Shown: positions 7,360 through 16,375, counted from the stretch's first letter. The stretch: 53,540 bases of DNA from an uncultured Bacteroidia bacterium (GCA_938038735.1 CALHSW010000024.1:1-53540), one strand, 5' to 3'. The notes: a model not told the origin generated them from the sequence alone. Program-made: numbers and translations.

Positions 7360-8355
7360 ATGGCGAAAAAACTTGGTAGAGGGCTGGACGCTCTGTTGGG
7401 GGATGACGTAGATTATTCGCAGCTGGCGGGCAAGGGGGGCGATGCGCTCTCATCGCTAAAGCCGACAGCTGCGCAGCCCGTGGAGGTATCCCGCCCCGCA
7501 GCGGAGCAGTCCCCGCAGGGTGAAAGCGAGGCGAAGGGCGCCACGTTCACAGTAGATATTGATCTGATTGACCCTAATCCATACCAGCCTCGGAAGGAAT
7601 TTGCTCCGGAGGAGTTGGCAGAGTTGGCGGAGTCAATACAGAAGGTGGGGATAATCCAGCCGCTCACGGTGCGCAAGAATGGCGACCGCTACCAGCTGAT
7701 TTCTGGGGAGCGTCGGCTTCGTGCGGCCCGCCAAGCGGGGCTCAAGGAGGTGCCAGCCTACCTGCGCGAGGCGGATAGCCAGTCGATGCGGGTGATGGCG
7801 TTGGTAGAAAACATTCAGCGTTCGGATCTGAATGCCATTGAGGTGGCGGAGGGGTACCAGGAACTGATCGATGCGACCGGGTGTTCGCATGAGGAGCTGG
7901 CATCGTATGTGGGCAAGAGCAGGGCCTCTATAACCAATTCGCTCCGTTTGCTGCGGCTGCCGAAGATGATACAGCAAGCGATAGTGGACCAGCGAATTAG
8001 CATGGGGCATGCGAGGGCGTTGCTTGGGCTTGACGCGGAGGCTGACCAGGTGGATTTGCTGCGCTTGATAGAGGAGAAGGGGCTGTCGGTTCGCGAGGTG
8101 GAGGCGTTGGTAAAAGAGCGCCAGGCGGCCATTGAGGCTGCGGATGCCCAGGTGGAGGAGACGGTCCCGGTGTCGGAGTCGCAGGAGAAGAAGCCCGCAG
8201 TGGATGAGGAGACGCTTAGCCAGCTGCAGAGCCGCTTGGGCTGGGGGCTGACGGTTAATTCGCTGGGGAAGGAGAAGGGGCGTATCGTGATTGAGTTCCG
8301 TACGGAGGGCGAGAAGCAGGAGTTGTTACGAAAGTTGCTGTCAATAGAGTTGTAG
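7360..8355 (+). CDS. parB: ParB/Spo0J chromosome-partitioning CTPase/DNA-binding protein
   Basis: A 331-residue ParB. The N-terminus AKKLGRGLDALLGDD is the ParA-interacting peptide. The CTP-binding domain follows, with NPYQPRKEF (near residue 74) and GERRLRAA (near 114), then ENIQRSDLN. The helix-turn-helix parS-binding part has YVGKSRASITNSLRLLRLP, and a dimerisation region ends the protein. It spreads from parS and loads SMC in known systems. It follows parA by 27 bases, and the DUF5683 gene starts 22 bases after its stop, so all three are probably co-transcribed. The cognate parS was not found in the window. Confidence 0.97.
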   Translation: MAKKLGRGLDALLGDDVDYSQLAGKGGDALSSLKPTAAQPVEVSRPAAEQSPQGESEAKGATFTVDIDLIDPNPYQPRKEFAPEELAELAESIQKVGIIQPLTVRKNGDRYQLISGERRLRAARQAGLKEVPAYLREADSQSMRVMALVENIQRSDLNAIEVAEGYQELIDATGCSHEELASYVGKSRASITNSLRLLRLPKMIQQAIVDQRISMGHARALLGLDAEADQVDLLRLIEEKGLSVREVEALVKERQAAIEAADAQVEETVPVSESQEKKPAVDEETLSQLQSRLGWGLTVNSLGKEKGRIVIEFRTEGEKQELLRKLLSIEL

Positions 8356-8377
8356 CCGAGGTGTGCTAAGCTGCTCG

Positions 8378-9424
8378 ATGGAGAATTTGTTGAAGCGTGC
8401 ATGCGTGCGCCTAGTGCTGGTGGCAGTGCTAGGCGTGGGTGCATGCGGTGTGTCGAGAGCTGGGGTAGAGGATACCATGAACGTGGTGGAGAAAAAGGAA
8501 CTCTTGGCGGCAGATACGGTGCAGAGTGGCGTAGATAGCGTGGCGAGTGAGGAGGAATGGGGAGAGCGGGCGGAAAGCGATAGCTTGGCTATGCGCTCCG
8601 CGGCGCAAGCGGCTGAAGAGCGCTCTAGCGGCATGCGATGGCGGTCGTTCTGCGATTCGCTAGGGCAGGGCTGGGTGGCGCTGTCGGCGCTGCTGCTCCC
8701 TGGGAGTGGGCAAGTTATCAATCGGGACTATTGGAAGCTACCCATTTTCTATGGGGGTATGGCGGGGTTCTCCGTGGGGGCGTACTACCTTGATAAAGAG
8801 TATAGGGCGTTGCGAAGCAAGGAGCTATCGGCTGACCCATTGCAGGCGCTGCGGCAGGAGGATAGGGTGTGGCGGATGCGCGCTGCGAGAGATGGAATGA
8901 TAGCGGGTGCTTGCCTAACCTACGTATTCAGCGTGGCCGATGCGCTGATATCGCATTCGCCCGATCGGCAGTCGCCCACGGCGGCCATGGTGGCAAGTAT
9001 GTTGCTGCCCGGATTGGGACAAGTTTATAATCGTAGTTTTTGGAAGGTCCCGATTATATACGGCGGGTTGGGGTATTTAATAGCCGAGGCGATGGATGAC
9101 CATCAGATGTATATGCGCTATGAGCGTGCCTATGTGGCTATAGCTGACGGTGATCCTAATACGGTGGACGAGTTTGGGGGGAAGGTGCCCCTCCAATCCT
9201 TGGAGTATGGGTCAAATTACTACCGGCGCTATAGGGATCTGTCGCTCATTGGGATAGCGTTGGTCTATGCGATGAACATAATAGATGCGTACGTGGATGC
9301 GCATTTGTTTTACTGGAATGTAAATGATGATGTAGTGGTGCGGGCCGAGCCGCAGGTGGCAGTGTGCAATCCGAATGTGAGGCAGGGGATTGCACCGGCG
9401 CTGCATCTCTCGGTTTCGTTTTGA
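8378..9424 (+). CDS. DUF5683-family envelope protein
   Basis: A 348-residue protein with an N-terminal signal peptide (residues 1 to about 28). Its core contains two related stretches: LPGSGQVINRDYWKLPIFYGGMA and, later, LPGLGQVYNRSFWKVPIIYGGLG, each near a hydrophobic segment. These are features of the DUF5683 family, regularly found after parB in Bacteroidales. The ATG at 8378 is preferred; a GTG five codons earlier is possible. The function of the family is unknown. The duplicated motif suggests an internal repeat, possibly two membrane-associated hairpins. It lies 7 bases before the transglycosylase gene. Confidence 0.85.
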   Translation: MENLLKRACVRLVLVAVLGVGACGVSRAGVEDTMNVVEKKELLAADTVQSGVDSVASEEEWGERAESDSLAMRSAAQAAEERSSGMRWRSFCDSLGQGWVALSALLLPGSGQVINRDYWKLPIFYGGMAGFSVGAYYLDKEYRALRSKELSADPLQALRQEDRVWRMRAARDGMIAGACLTYVFSVADALISHSPDRQSPTAAMVASMLLPGLGQVYNRSFWKVPIIYGGLGYLIAEAMDDHQMYMRYERAYVAIADGDPNTVDEFGGKVPLQSLEYGSNYYRRYRDLSLIGIALVYAMNIIDAYVDAHLFYWNVNDDVVVRAEPQVAVCNPNVRQGIAPALHLSVSF

Positions 9425-9431
9425 AAATGGC

Positions 9432-10739
9432 ATGATGGGTAGGCGAATAGAAAAGATAGTTGTAGGCTTTATACTTGTGCTATTCCTTGGCACTCAGAGC
9501 ATTTGTTTACTTCAGGCCGCGCCCTATGGCAAAGCAGGCTGCGACTCCATACAGGATGAGGTAGACCATTCCGCATATTTGAACAATCTGGATGAGATGT
9601 TGAATCTCTGGTACGTCCAGACGGCTGTAGACAGTGCGAACGTCCTTGACGAGATGCTGATGGATAGCGTGAACATTATTCCGGAGTATCCCGACTCGGT
9701 GTACATCAAGCGGCTTACGGCAATGAATTCGCTCATCGATTTGCCATTCAACGGCATTGTGCGAAACTACATAAACGTGTATACACAGCGGCGTCGGGGG
9801 CAGGTGTGCGTGATGCTGGGGCTGGCGGAGTACTATTTCCCTATCTTTGAGGCAGTGCTCGATAAGTACCAATTACCGATGGAGCTTCGCGTGTTGCCGG
9901 TTATTGAGTCTGCATTGAATCCACGTGCCGTGTCGAGGGTGGGGGCCACTGGGTTGTGGCAATTTATGTATGCCACCGGGCGGCGCTACGGGATGACCAT
10001 CAATAGCTATGTCGATGAGCGGCGGGACGTTTTGGCATCGACGGATGCTGCCGCGAGGTTCTTGAAGGACTTGTACGGCATATATCAGGACTGGACACTT
10101 GTTATCGCGGCGTACAACTGCGGCCCAGGTAATGTGAACAAGGCCATCCGCAGGGCGGGCGGAAAGCGTACCTACTGGGATTTATACTACTACCTACCGA
10201 AGGAGACGCGAGGCTACGTGCCGGCGTTCATAGCGGCGAGCTACGTTATGCAGTACTATGCAGAGCACGGCATTTCTCCATGCCCCATGGAGTTTTCCCG
10301 AATAAGCGATACGGTGAACGTTAAGGGGAGAGTCCATTTGCAGCAGATCTCAGAGGTACTTGGGCTTCCCATCAAGCAGCTGCGGGATTTGAATCCGCAG
10401 TATAAACACGATTTATTGCCATCGGACGAGTTCAATGCGCTTCGTCTTCCCTTTGCAAGCGTGGGCGAATTCATTGATCGGGAGGAAGAGATAAAGGCGT
10501 ATAAGGACTCTATATACCTAAAGCCAGTGACCATACAGGAGCCTGTTGCAGTTAGAGGCGGAGGGTATTACGCGGTGCCGGGCGATGGGAAGGCCGTGCG
10601 CTACAAGGTGCGGAGCGGCGATGTGCTAGGGTCAATAGCCAAGCGTTTCCATGTGTCGGTAGGCCAGATACAGAGGTGGAATGGCTTGAGTGGAAGCATG
10701 ATACGTGCGGGGCAAACGTTGGTAATCTATCCAAAATAG
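9432..10739 (+). CDS. mltD: MltD-like lytic transglycosylase with LysM
   Basis: A 435-residue exported enzyme that cleaves the glycan strands of peptidoglycan. The SLT (GH23) domain holds the catalytic-glutamate motif VLPVIESALNPRAVSRVGA (residues about 154-172), then GLWQFM and IAAYNCGPGNVNKAIR. A C-terminal LysM module (YKVRSGDVLGSIAKRF ... MIRAGQTLVIYPK) anchors it to the wall, and a weaker LysM-like stretch precedes it. The N-terminus is a signal peptide. The start is the first of two adjacent ATGs at 9432; longer readings would overlap the DUF5683 gene. It belongs to the parA-parB-DUF5683 operon. Confidence 0.92.
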   Translation: MMGRRIEKIVVGFILVLFLGTQSICLLQAAPYGKAGCDSIQDEVDHSAYLNNLDEMLNLWYVQTAVDSANVLDEMLMDSVNIIPEYPDSVYIKRLTAMNSLIDLPFNGIVRNYINVYTQRRRGQVCVMLGLAEYYFPIFEAVLDKYQLPMELRVLPVIESALNPRAVSRVGATGLWQFMYATGRRYGMTINSYVDERRDVLASTDAAARFLKDLYGIYQDWTLVIAAYNCGPGNVNKAIRRAGGKRTYWDLYYYLPKETRGYVPAFIAASYVMQYYAEHGISPCPMEFSRISDTVNVKGRVHLQQISEVLGLPIKQLRDLNPQYKHDLLPSDEFNALRLPFASVGEFIDREEEIKAYKDSIYLKPVTIQEPVAVRGGGYYAVPGDGKAVRYKVRSGDVLGSIAKRFHVSVGQIQRWNGLSGSMIRAGQTLVIYPK

Positions 10740-10747
10740 GGAAATCG

Positions 10748-12274
10748 GTGAGGACGGAAGAGCAAAACGGGGGTGTGCGATCTGCATCAAGGATTATCGC
10801 AAGGATTTTTCTTGGTTTGGGCGTGCTCTTGCTGGCGTTGTACGGCTTGGCCTGGTTTAGCTCGTTGCGTCCGGAGAGCATGCTTGGGGCGTATTTACCT
10901 CGGCTGGAGCGTTTGCCGGGGTTTGCCGTGGGAGACTCCCTGAAGGATTTAAAGCTTAGCGAGGAGCAGGTGGCCATGCTTAGCCATTTGGATAGCGTAG
11001 TCCCTGCGCTTGAGGTGGCAGTGGAGCAGCCACACATTGAAGTTGACAGCACAGAGCGGCCGCCAGTTGTGCCGCAGCTCCCCGAGGGGGTTCCGTGCGT
11101 TGCCTTGGAGTACGACGACTCTAAGCCCTCGCCGTTGCAAGCCTTCTACGAGAAGCTCTATACGGGTAAGGCTGAGAGGGGTCAGGTGAGAATATTGCAT
11201 TTCGGGGATTCGCAGATTGAGGGTGATCGCATAACGTCCTATTTGCGTAGCCGTCTGCAACGGGAGTTCGGGGGAACAGGGGTTGGACTTGTGAGCGCTG
11301 TTCAAAAGGGGTATCCACCCTATGGCCTTACGATAACCGCTTCGCCGGGCTGGACGCTGCAATCTTTGATGCCTGCCACTGCTCGGAAGAAAAGGGAGCG
11401 TTACGGCATAGTCGGGAATGTGTGTCATTTTGGGCAAAGGATGCACAACGATTCCTTGGGGGAGGTTTACGTTGGGACGCTTGACATCAGCAGGAAGCTT
11501 AGCGCAGGGATGGGGATGCGATTCTCCCGTTGCCGGGTCTTTGCCCGTTGCGATAGCAGTTTAATGCATGTGTCAATGCTACACGGCGATTCGGTCGCTG
11601 CGGTTCAAAGGGTGGGTAGTACACCCGATGTGGAGGATGTGCAGATGGTCGTCCCGATGGACCTGAAGGAGTTTAAGCTCCAGTTCCTCTCGGAGATGCC
11701 GGCGAGCGTTTATGGGCTTTCGCTAGAGAGCCCTACGGGGGTGCAGGTGGATAACATTCCGTTGCGTGGGAGCAGCGGAATGGATTTTACCGCTATGGAT
11801 AGCGCAACGCTTTCGGGGTTACTCTCTTTTCTCAAGCCATCGCTCGTGTTGCTACAGTTTGGAGTCAACGTGGTGCCGGGGAAGGTGGAGTCGTATGGCT
11901 TCTACACGGCTGGGCTGGTAAAGCAGATAAACTATCTAAAGAGGCTGCTTCCGAGGGTTCCGATTGTGCTGATCGGGGTGTCGGACATGGGGGAGAAGGT
12001 CGGGGAGTTTTTCCGTTCGTACAGCAACATTCCTCAAGTTCAGGCGGCGCAGCAGCGTGCGGCGCGGCGGACAGGGGTGGCCTACTGGGATTGCCGAGCG
12101 GCCATGGGGGGAGAGAATTCAATATTGGCGTGGGTTCGGGCAACGCCGCCGTTGGCTACAGCCGATTACGTGCATTTTACGCCGCGGGGTGCGCGCTACG
12201 TGGGGGAAATGCTTTACGCTTCGCTCATGGCGGATTATGCAGCCTACGTGAAGAGCATGGAAGAGGGACGATGA
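10748..12274 (+). CDS. Membrane-anchored SGNH/GDSL-fold protein, probable O-acetylation partner
   Basis: A 508-residue protein. A single membrane helix lies near residues 18-38, then an extended linker and a periplasmic SGNH domain. Catalytic blocks are visible: FGDSQIEGD (Ser, near residue 156), an FGVN block near residue 375, and DYVHFTPRG (Asp and His) near the C-terminus. Such proteins transfer or remove acetyl groups on sugars, often with an MBOAT membrane partner. One is encoded two genes downstream. The GTG at 10748, nine bases after the previous stop, is the likely start; an upstream ATG overlaps mltD. It overlaps the next gene at ATGA (4 bases). Confidence 0.82.
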   Translation: MRTEEQNGGVRSASRIIARIFLGLGVLLLALYGLAWFSSLRPESMLGAYLPRLERLPGFAVGDSLKDLKLSEEQVAMLSHLDSVVPALEVAVEQPHIEVDSTERPPVVPQLPEGVPCVALEYDDSKPSPLQAFYEKLYTGKAERGQVRILHFGDSQIEGDRITSYLRSRLQREFGGTGVGLVSAVQKGYPPYGLTITASPGWTLQSLMPATARKKRERYGIVGNVCHFGQRMHNDSLGEVYVGTLDISRKLSAGMGMRFSRCRVFARCDSSLMHVSMLHGDSVAAVQRVGSTPDVEDVQMVVPMDLKEFKLQFLSEMPASVYGLSLESPTGVQVDNIPLRGSSGMDFTAMDSATLSGLLSFLKPSLVLLQFGVNVVPGKVESYGFYTAGLVKQINYLKRLLPRVPIVLIGVSDMGEKVGEFFRSYSNIPQVQAAQQRAARRTGVAYWDCRAAMGGENSILAWVRATPPLATADYVHFTPRGARYVGEMLYASLMADYAAYVKSMEEGR

Positions 12275-13485
12275 AAGCCTTTGCGAAGTGGTATGTAGCA
12301 GCCTTGTGTGTCTCTTTGCTTACTGTTGGCGGTGTGGGCAAGGGTTGGTGTGGAGGGCCATGGAGCTCGGCTTATATCGATAGTCTCGTGTGCGCATGGC
12401 CCGATAATACGGTGGAGAATGCATTGGATGCCCCTAGTTGGGCGCCGAGCGATTCGGGACGGCTGGTGATTCTGCAGCTGGGCGACTCGCATGTGCAGGG
12501 TGGGGTGCAGCCGCGCGCCACGCGCATGTACATGGCGCATGCGTGGGGCCTAGATGCGCTTCCGAGGGGCTACTCCGTGCCGTTTGCCGTGGCGGGAACG
12601 AACGAGACGGCGGAGACCTACTCATCGGCGCGGGGCGGATGGAGCGTGAGTAATGCATTGAGAGTCAAAACGCCAGCACCCTATGGGCTTGCGGCCATTG
12701 CCTTTGAGACGGCTAACAAGGCTGCCACCATGCGCGTAAGGCTACAGGCTTCGTGTGGTCCATTGATGCCAACAACGTGTGCAGAGGTCCTCTTTACGCC
12801 GGTGAAGAAGATGTGTACCCCATTGCTAAATGGGCAACGCCCTGATACAATCGTGCAGGGCGAGGGGTATGCTGTATACAGCTTCGCAGAGCCGCAAAGC
12901 GAGTTCCTCCTCTCGTTTTCTGCCGACTCTGCGAGTGCGTACGCCTTTCGGCTCAATGGCTTCCTGTTTGACAATCCAGCCTCTCCCTTCATCTACCACG
13001 TTGCGGGGCTCAACGGCGCAGATGTGAATACGCACCTTCGCAATACCTTTCTGCAAGCCTCCGTGCAGCATATAAATCCAGACGTTGTCATCATCTCACT
13101 CGGCACGAACGATGCCTACTCCCTACAGTTTGATCCACTGCGTTTTGCAGCGGCGCTGCGCGACTTGACAATGTCAATACGGGCAGTATGCCCCGCAGCG
13201 TTCATTATATTTACCACGCCGAACGATCACCTTTTTCGGCGTAGCGAGGATAATCCCAGGTTGGAGGATGCGTGCGAGGTGATACGGAATGTAGCCATGG
13301 AGCTTAACGTTGGCCTCTGGGATTTTAATCGCATCATGGGGGGTGAAGGGAGTGCGTATAGTTGGTACAACAATGGGTTAATGGCGGCAGACTACCTACA
13401 CCTATCCGCTCTAGGGTACGAGTTGCAGGGGCGCCTCTTGGGGGCAGCTCTCTGCGACATGTTGGGTAAAAAAAAAGCGATTTAG
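12271..13485 (+). CDS. Secreted SGNH/GDSL-fold hydrolase or acetyltransferase
   Basis: A 404-residue exported protein with a signal peptide (residues 1 to about 26). The SGNH triad blocks are clear: LQLGDSHVQGG near residue 66, ISLGTNDAY near 279, and AADYLHLSALGY near 375. It is a second, divergent relative of the preceding gene, which it overlaps by 4 bases (ATGA). It is followed 5 bases later by the MBOAT acyltransferase. Together the three look like a PatA/PatB-type system that moves acetyl groups across the membrane onto peptidoglycan or another glycan. Substrate is inferred only. Confidence 0.82.
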   Translation: MKAFAKWYVAALCVSLLTVGGVGKGWCGGPWSSAYIDSLVCAWPDNTVENALDAPSWAPSDSGRLVILQLGDSHVQGGVQPRATRMYMAHAWGLDALPRGYSVPFAVAGTNETAETYSSARGGWSVSNALRVKTPAPYGLAAIAFETANKAATMRVRLQASCGPLMPTTCAEVLFTPVKKMCTPLLNGQRPDTIVQGEGYAVYSFAEPQSEFLLSFSADSASAYAFRLNGFLFDNPASPFIYHVAGLNGADVNTHLRNTFLQASVQHINPDVVIISLGTNDAYSLQFDPLRFAAALRDLTMSIRAVCPAAFIIFTTPNDHLFRRSEDNPRLEDACEVIRNVAMELNVGLWDFNRIMGGEGSAYSWYNNGLMAADYLHLSALGYELQGRLLGAALCDMLGKKKAI

Positions 13486-13490
13486 AAGCT

Positions 13491-15023
13491 ATGGGCAGTT
13501 TGGCAGAGGTGTCTCCAATAGTTGCAGCGTTGAAGTATGATGCGAACGCTCCGCTACTCTTTACGAGGATGGAGTTTTGGATTTTTTTCGCGGTGCTGCT
13601 CTTGGGATACATATTTGCTGCGCGACGCGTGGCGGTCAGGAATGTTTTCCTGCTCCTGTTCAGCCTCTTTTTCTACTATAAATCGTGCGGCCTCTTTTTC
13701 CTCCTAATAATCTTTTCGGTACTCTTCAACTACTGCGCTGCACGGGGTATAGCCGCCTCCGAAATAAGGGTGAAACGCAAGGCAATCCTGTCGCTAGCCG
13801 TTGCCGTTAATCTCTTTCTATTGGCCTACTTCAAGTACACAGCGTTTTTTGTAGACACGGTTAATTCGCTGTTTGGCACTTCGTGGGGAGTGCCGCCCTC
13901 TATAGGGTCAGTGATTTTGGCCTGGTGGAAAGGGGAGGCGATAGCCCCTGAAGACATGGTGCTGCCCGTGGGCATTAGCTTTTATACCTTTCAGGCCATT
14001 AGCTATGTGGTGGACGTGTATCGGCGCACGATACCCGCTTTGAAGAGCGTATCAGATTTCGGGCTCTACCTATCATTCTTTCCAGCCCTGGTGGCGGGTC
14101 CCATTGTGAGGGCATCGGAGTTCGTGCCGCAGATACAGCGGCCGTATAGCGTTACGCAGCGCGAGGCCTCCCACGCATTGTTCCTGATCCTCGCGGGGCT
14201 GTTTAAAAAGATTGTCCTAAGCGACTACATTGCGTTGAATCTCGTTGATAGGGTGTTTAATAACCCAACCGCGTACACAGGCCTTGAAAACCTACTCGCC
14301 TCCTACGGTTACACGTTGCAGATTTATTGCGACTTTTCTGGGTATACTGACATCGCGATAGGCGTGGCGCTGCTGTTGGGCTTTCGCCTGTCCATAAACT
14401 TCAACTTTCCGTATCGCGCTAAGACGCTTACGGAGTTTTGGCGGCGTTGGCACATCTCCCTATCCACTTGGCTGCGTGACTATCTATACATACCGCTCGG
14501 CGGGAGCCACCATGGGCGGTGGGTGATGTGGGGCTCGTTGCTGGCAACGATGCTCCTCGGGGGGCTATGGCACGGTGCGCATGCGCAGTTCGTGTTTTGG
14601 GGCGCTGCGCACGGCGTGGGGCTAATCGTTAGCAAGCTGATTGACAAATTGCCATCGAAGCTGCTGGGTAGTCGTGCCTTTGTGGCTTTACGTTACGTCA
14701 TCACCTTCCACTACGTAACCTTCCTATGGATATTCTTTAGGGCGCAGTCGTTTGATGCGGCAGCGCAGGTGCTGCATCAGATTGCATTTGACTTCAATGG
14801 CGCCATGCTCTGGCAGGCCGTGGTGGGCTATAGAGCTGTGCTCGGACTGATGGCGTTGGGCTATGGGTTGCATTGGGTGCCTTCGCGTTGGATTGAATGG
14901 CTGCGGGGTACGTTTATCCAGTCGCCGCTGTGGGCGAAGGGCGTTATAACGCTGCTCGTGTCGCTCCTGCTGCTTAACGTGCAGTCGGCTGACTTACAGC
15001 CATTCATTTACTTTAACTTTTAG
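13491..15023 (+). CDS. MBOAT-family membrane O-acyltransferase (AlgI/PatA-like)
   Basis: A 510-residue polytopic membrane protein that would pass an acyl, usually acetyl, group from a cytoplasmic donor to the periplasm. Family landmarks are present: LPVGISFYTFQAISYVVDVY, a PFLVAGPI-like segment (SFFPALVAGPIVR), LTEFWRRWHISLSTWLRDYL, PLGGSHHG and the invariant histidine in LLGGLWHGAHAQFVFWG. It is the third gene of a unit with two SGNH proteins, the arrangement used for peptidoglycan or polysaccharide O-acetylation. Its place just after a lytic transglycosylase fits peptidoglycan, because O-acetylation blocks such enzymes. That substrate is inference. Confidence 0.92.
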   Translation: MGSLAEVSPIVAALKYDANAPLLFTRMEFWIFFAVLLLGYIFAARRVAVRNVFLLLFSLFFYYKSCGLFFLLIIFSVLFNYCAARGIAASEIRVKRKAILSLAVAVNLFLLAYFKYTAFFVDTVNSLFGTSWGVPPSIGSVILAWWKGEAIAPEDMVLPVGISFYTFQAISYVVDVYRRTIPALKSVSDFGLYLSFFPALVAGPIVRASEFVPQIQRPYSVTQREASHALFLILAGLFKKIVLSDYIALNLVDRVFNNPTAYTGLENLLASYGYTLQIYCDFSGYTDIAIGVALLLGFRLSINFNFPYRAKTLTEFWRRWHISLSTWLRDYLYIPLGGSHHGRWVMWGSLLATMLLGGLWHGAHAQFVFWGAAHGVGLIVSKLIDKLPSKLLGSRAFVALRYVITFHYVTFLWIFFRAQSFDAAAQVLHQIAFDFNGAMLWQAVVGYRAVLGLMALGYGLHWVPSRWIEWLRGTFIQSPLWAKGVITLLVSLLLLNVQSADLQPFIYFNF

Positions 15024-15135
15024 TGGTGGAAATCTGTGCTACATAGATGCAACAAAAGATTGAAGGCAACGTTCTTTTAGATAGGTAGCACGGTGTTCAA
15101 TGCGTGCAGAGAGAAACAATAACTGATTTTATAAG

Positions 15136-15564
15136 ATGGGATTCTTCAAGGACTTCAAAGAGTTCGCCATGCGAGGCAACGTGGTGGACATGGCGGTCGG
15201 TGTGATCATCGGCGGTGCGTTTGGGAAAATCGTTAGCTCCTTGGTTAACGATATCGTGATGCCTCCTATCGGGGTGTTGCTGGGGGGAATGGACTTCAAG
15301 GGATTGTCGGTGACGCTTAAAGAGGCCGTGGTGGAAGATGGGGCAACCGTGGCTGAGGCGGTGACGTGGAATTACGGTATGTTCATTCAAAACGTTGTTG
15401 ATTTTTTGATCATTGCACTAGTGATATTCATAGCCGTGCGTGCGATGAATAGAATGGCCAAGAAGCCTGCGCCAGCACCAGAACCCGTTGCGCCCCCTGA
15501 GCCGAGCAACGAGGAGAAGCTGCTTACCGAGATACGGGATCTGTTGAAGTCGCAGCAGAAGTAG
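15136..15564 (+). CDS. mscL: Large-conductance mechanosensitive channel
   Basis: A 142-residue inner-membrane channel that opens under membrane tension during hypo-osmotic shock. The N-terminus MGFFKDFKEFAMRGNVVDM is followed by pore helix TM1 (AVGVIIGGAFGKIVSSLVND), a periplasmic loop, TM2 (VDFLIIALVIFIAVRAMN) and a C-terminal helix bundle after a proline-rich linker (PAPAPEPVAPPEP). Length and sequence are standard for MscL. It lies 112 bases after the MBOAT gene on the same strand and probably has its own promoter. Confidence 0.97.
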   Translation: MGFFKDFKEFAMRGNVVDMAVGVIIGGAFGKIVSSLVNDIVMPPIGVLLGGMDFKGLSVTLKEAVVEDGATVAEAVTWNYGMFIQNVVDFLIIALVIFIAVRAMNRMAKKPAPAPEPVAPPEPSNEEKLLTEIRDLLKSQQK

Positions 15565-15628
15565 TAGTGCCTTACAGCTTGTTTAGTTGAGAAATGGCAA
15601 GAGGCTTTGCGTATAGTGAATGGAATTT

Positions 15629-15660
15629 CCCCCCGTCCGCAAGAGAAGTGGGCGGGGGAG
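15629..15660 (+). promoter_or_regulatory. GC-rich hairpin overlapping the next ribosome site
   Basis: Arms 15630-15638 and 15650-15658 pair over 9 bases (one G-U). The right arm contains most of the GGGGGAGG ribosome site of the gene starting at 15667. There is no following T-run. It could end mscL transcripts or limit translation of the downstream gene. Confidence 0.45.
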
Positions 15661-15666
15661 GTTCGG

Positions 15667-16194
15667 ATGCTGCGAGGGCGTAAAATCAACGGTAGGGCTA
15701 TGCGACGTTGGGTCTTCCTGCTGCTGGGTGCTGTCCTATTGATTCTAGGGTGTGGGCAACCGTTGCGTGCGCAGTCGGTTGAATACAACGTGGGGCTTGG
15801 GCTGAAGCTCGGTTCTCCGTGTGCCGTGTCGGTGAAGTATATGATGGGGCAGCACCATGCGTTGGAGTTCCTTGGCTCGGGGTGGCTGCGTGCGGGTGGC
15901 GCTACGGTGCTGTATGAGTATCACGTGTATTTCAGTGGTGCGCCTGCTCTGCGGTGGTATCTTGGGGCAGGGGGGCATTGTGCGTACGCAGCTAAGAATT
16001 TCTATAACCCCTACTCAGATGAGGTGGTGCAGAGCAATATATACGCGGGCGTGGATGGGGTATTAGGGATGGAGTACGTGTTTCCTTCTGCTCCGTTTTC
16101 CATATCGCTTGATGTACTTCCTGTGTTGAATGTGGTGGAGGGTGCGGCGTTGTGGTGGAATGCTGGGGTCTCCTTTCGATATACATTTAGGTAG
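15667..16194 (+). CDS. Small exported beta-barrel-like protein
   Basis: A 175-residue protein of unknown function. A signal peptide (WVFLLLGAVLLILGCGQPLRAQS) ends near residue 35, and the rest alternates hydrophobic and polar residues, ending in an aromatic-rich strand (VSFRYTFR) as in outer-membrane barrels. A strong GGGGGAGG ribosome site precedes the ATG at 15667; a second ATG at 15700 is also possible. The cysteine in the signal region is not in a typical lipobox. It lies between mscL and the tRNA-Glu/rpsT unit. Confidence 0.65.
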   Translation: MLRGRKINGRAMRRWVFLLLGAVLLILGCGQPLRAQSVEYNVGLGLKLGSPCAVSVKYMMGQHHALEFLGSGWLRAGGATVLYEYHVYFSGAPALRWYLGAGGHCAYAAKNFYNPYSDEVVQSNIYAGVDGVLGMEYVFPSAPFSISLDVLPVLNVVEGAALWWNAGVSFRYTFR

Positions 16195-16211
16195 TGTCTC
16201 CTGTGGGGCGT

Positions 16212-16242
16212 TTTGCCAACTCAAAAAACTATCGTATCTTTG
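16212..16242 (+). promoter_or_regulatory. Promoter of the tRNA-Glu/rpsT unit
   Basis: TTTG (16212-16215), 19 bases, then TATCTTTG (16235-16242) is a full Bacteroidota promoter. It stands 33 bases before tRNA-Glu. An 8-bp inverted repeat (16246-16253 / 16264-16271) lies at the expected 5' end of the transcript. Confidence 0.8.
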
Positions 16243-16274
16243 CAACCGCTGTTTAGTGAGTAGAACAGCGGGGA

Positions 16275-16346
16275 GGTCCGTTCGTCTAATGGTTAGGACG
16301 CAAGATTTTCATTCTTGTAACGGGGGTTCGATTCCCCCACGGACTA
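16275..16346 (+). tRNA. tRNA-Glu (anticodon TTC)
   Basis: A 72-base cloverleaf. The acceptor GGTCCGT pairs with ACGGACT (first pair G-U), the D arm is GTCT/GGAC, the anticodon stem CAAGA/TCTTG encloses loop TTTTCAT (anticodon TTC), and the T arm is GGGGG-TTCGATT-CCCCC. No CCA is encoded. It sits 29 bases before rpsT on the same strand, a pairing common in Bacteroidales. Confidence 0.96.
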
Positions 16347-16375
16347 CAAGGTTATTTTGGGAGCAGAGTAAGATT

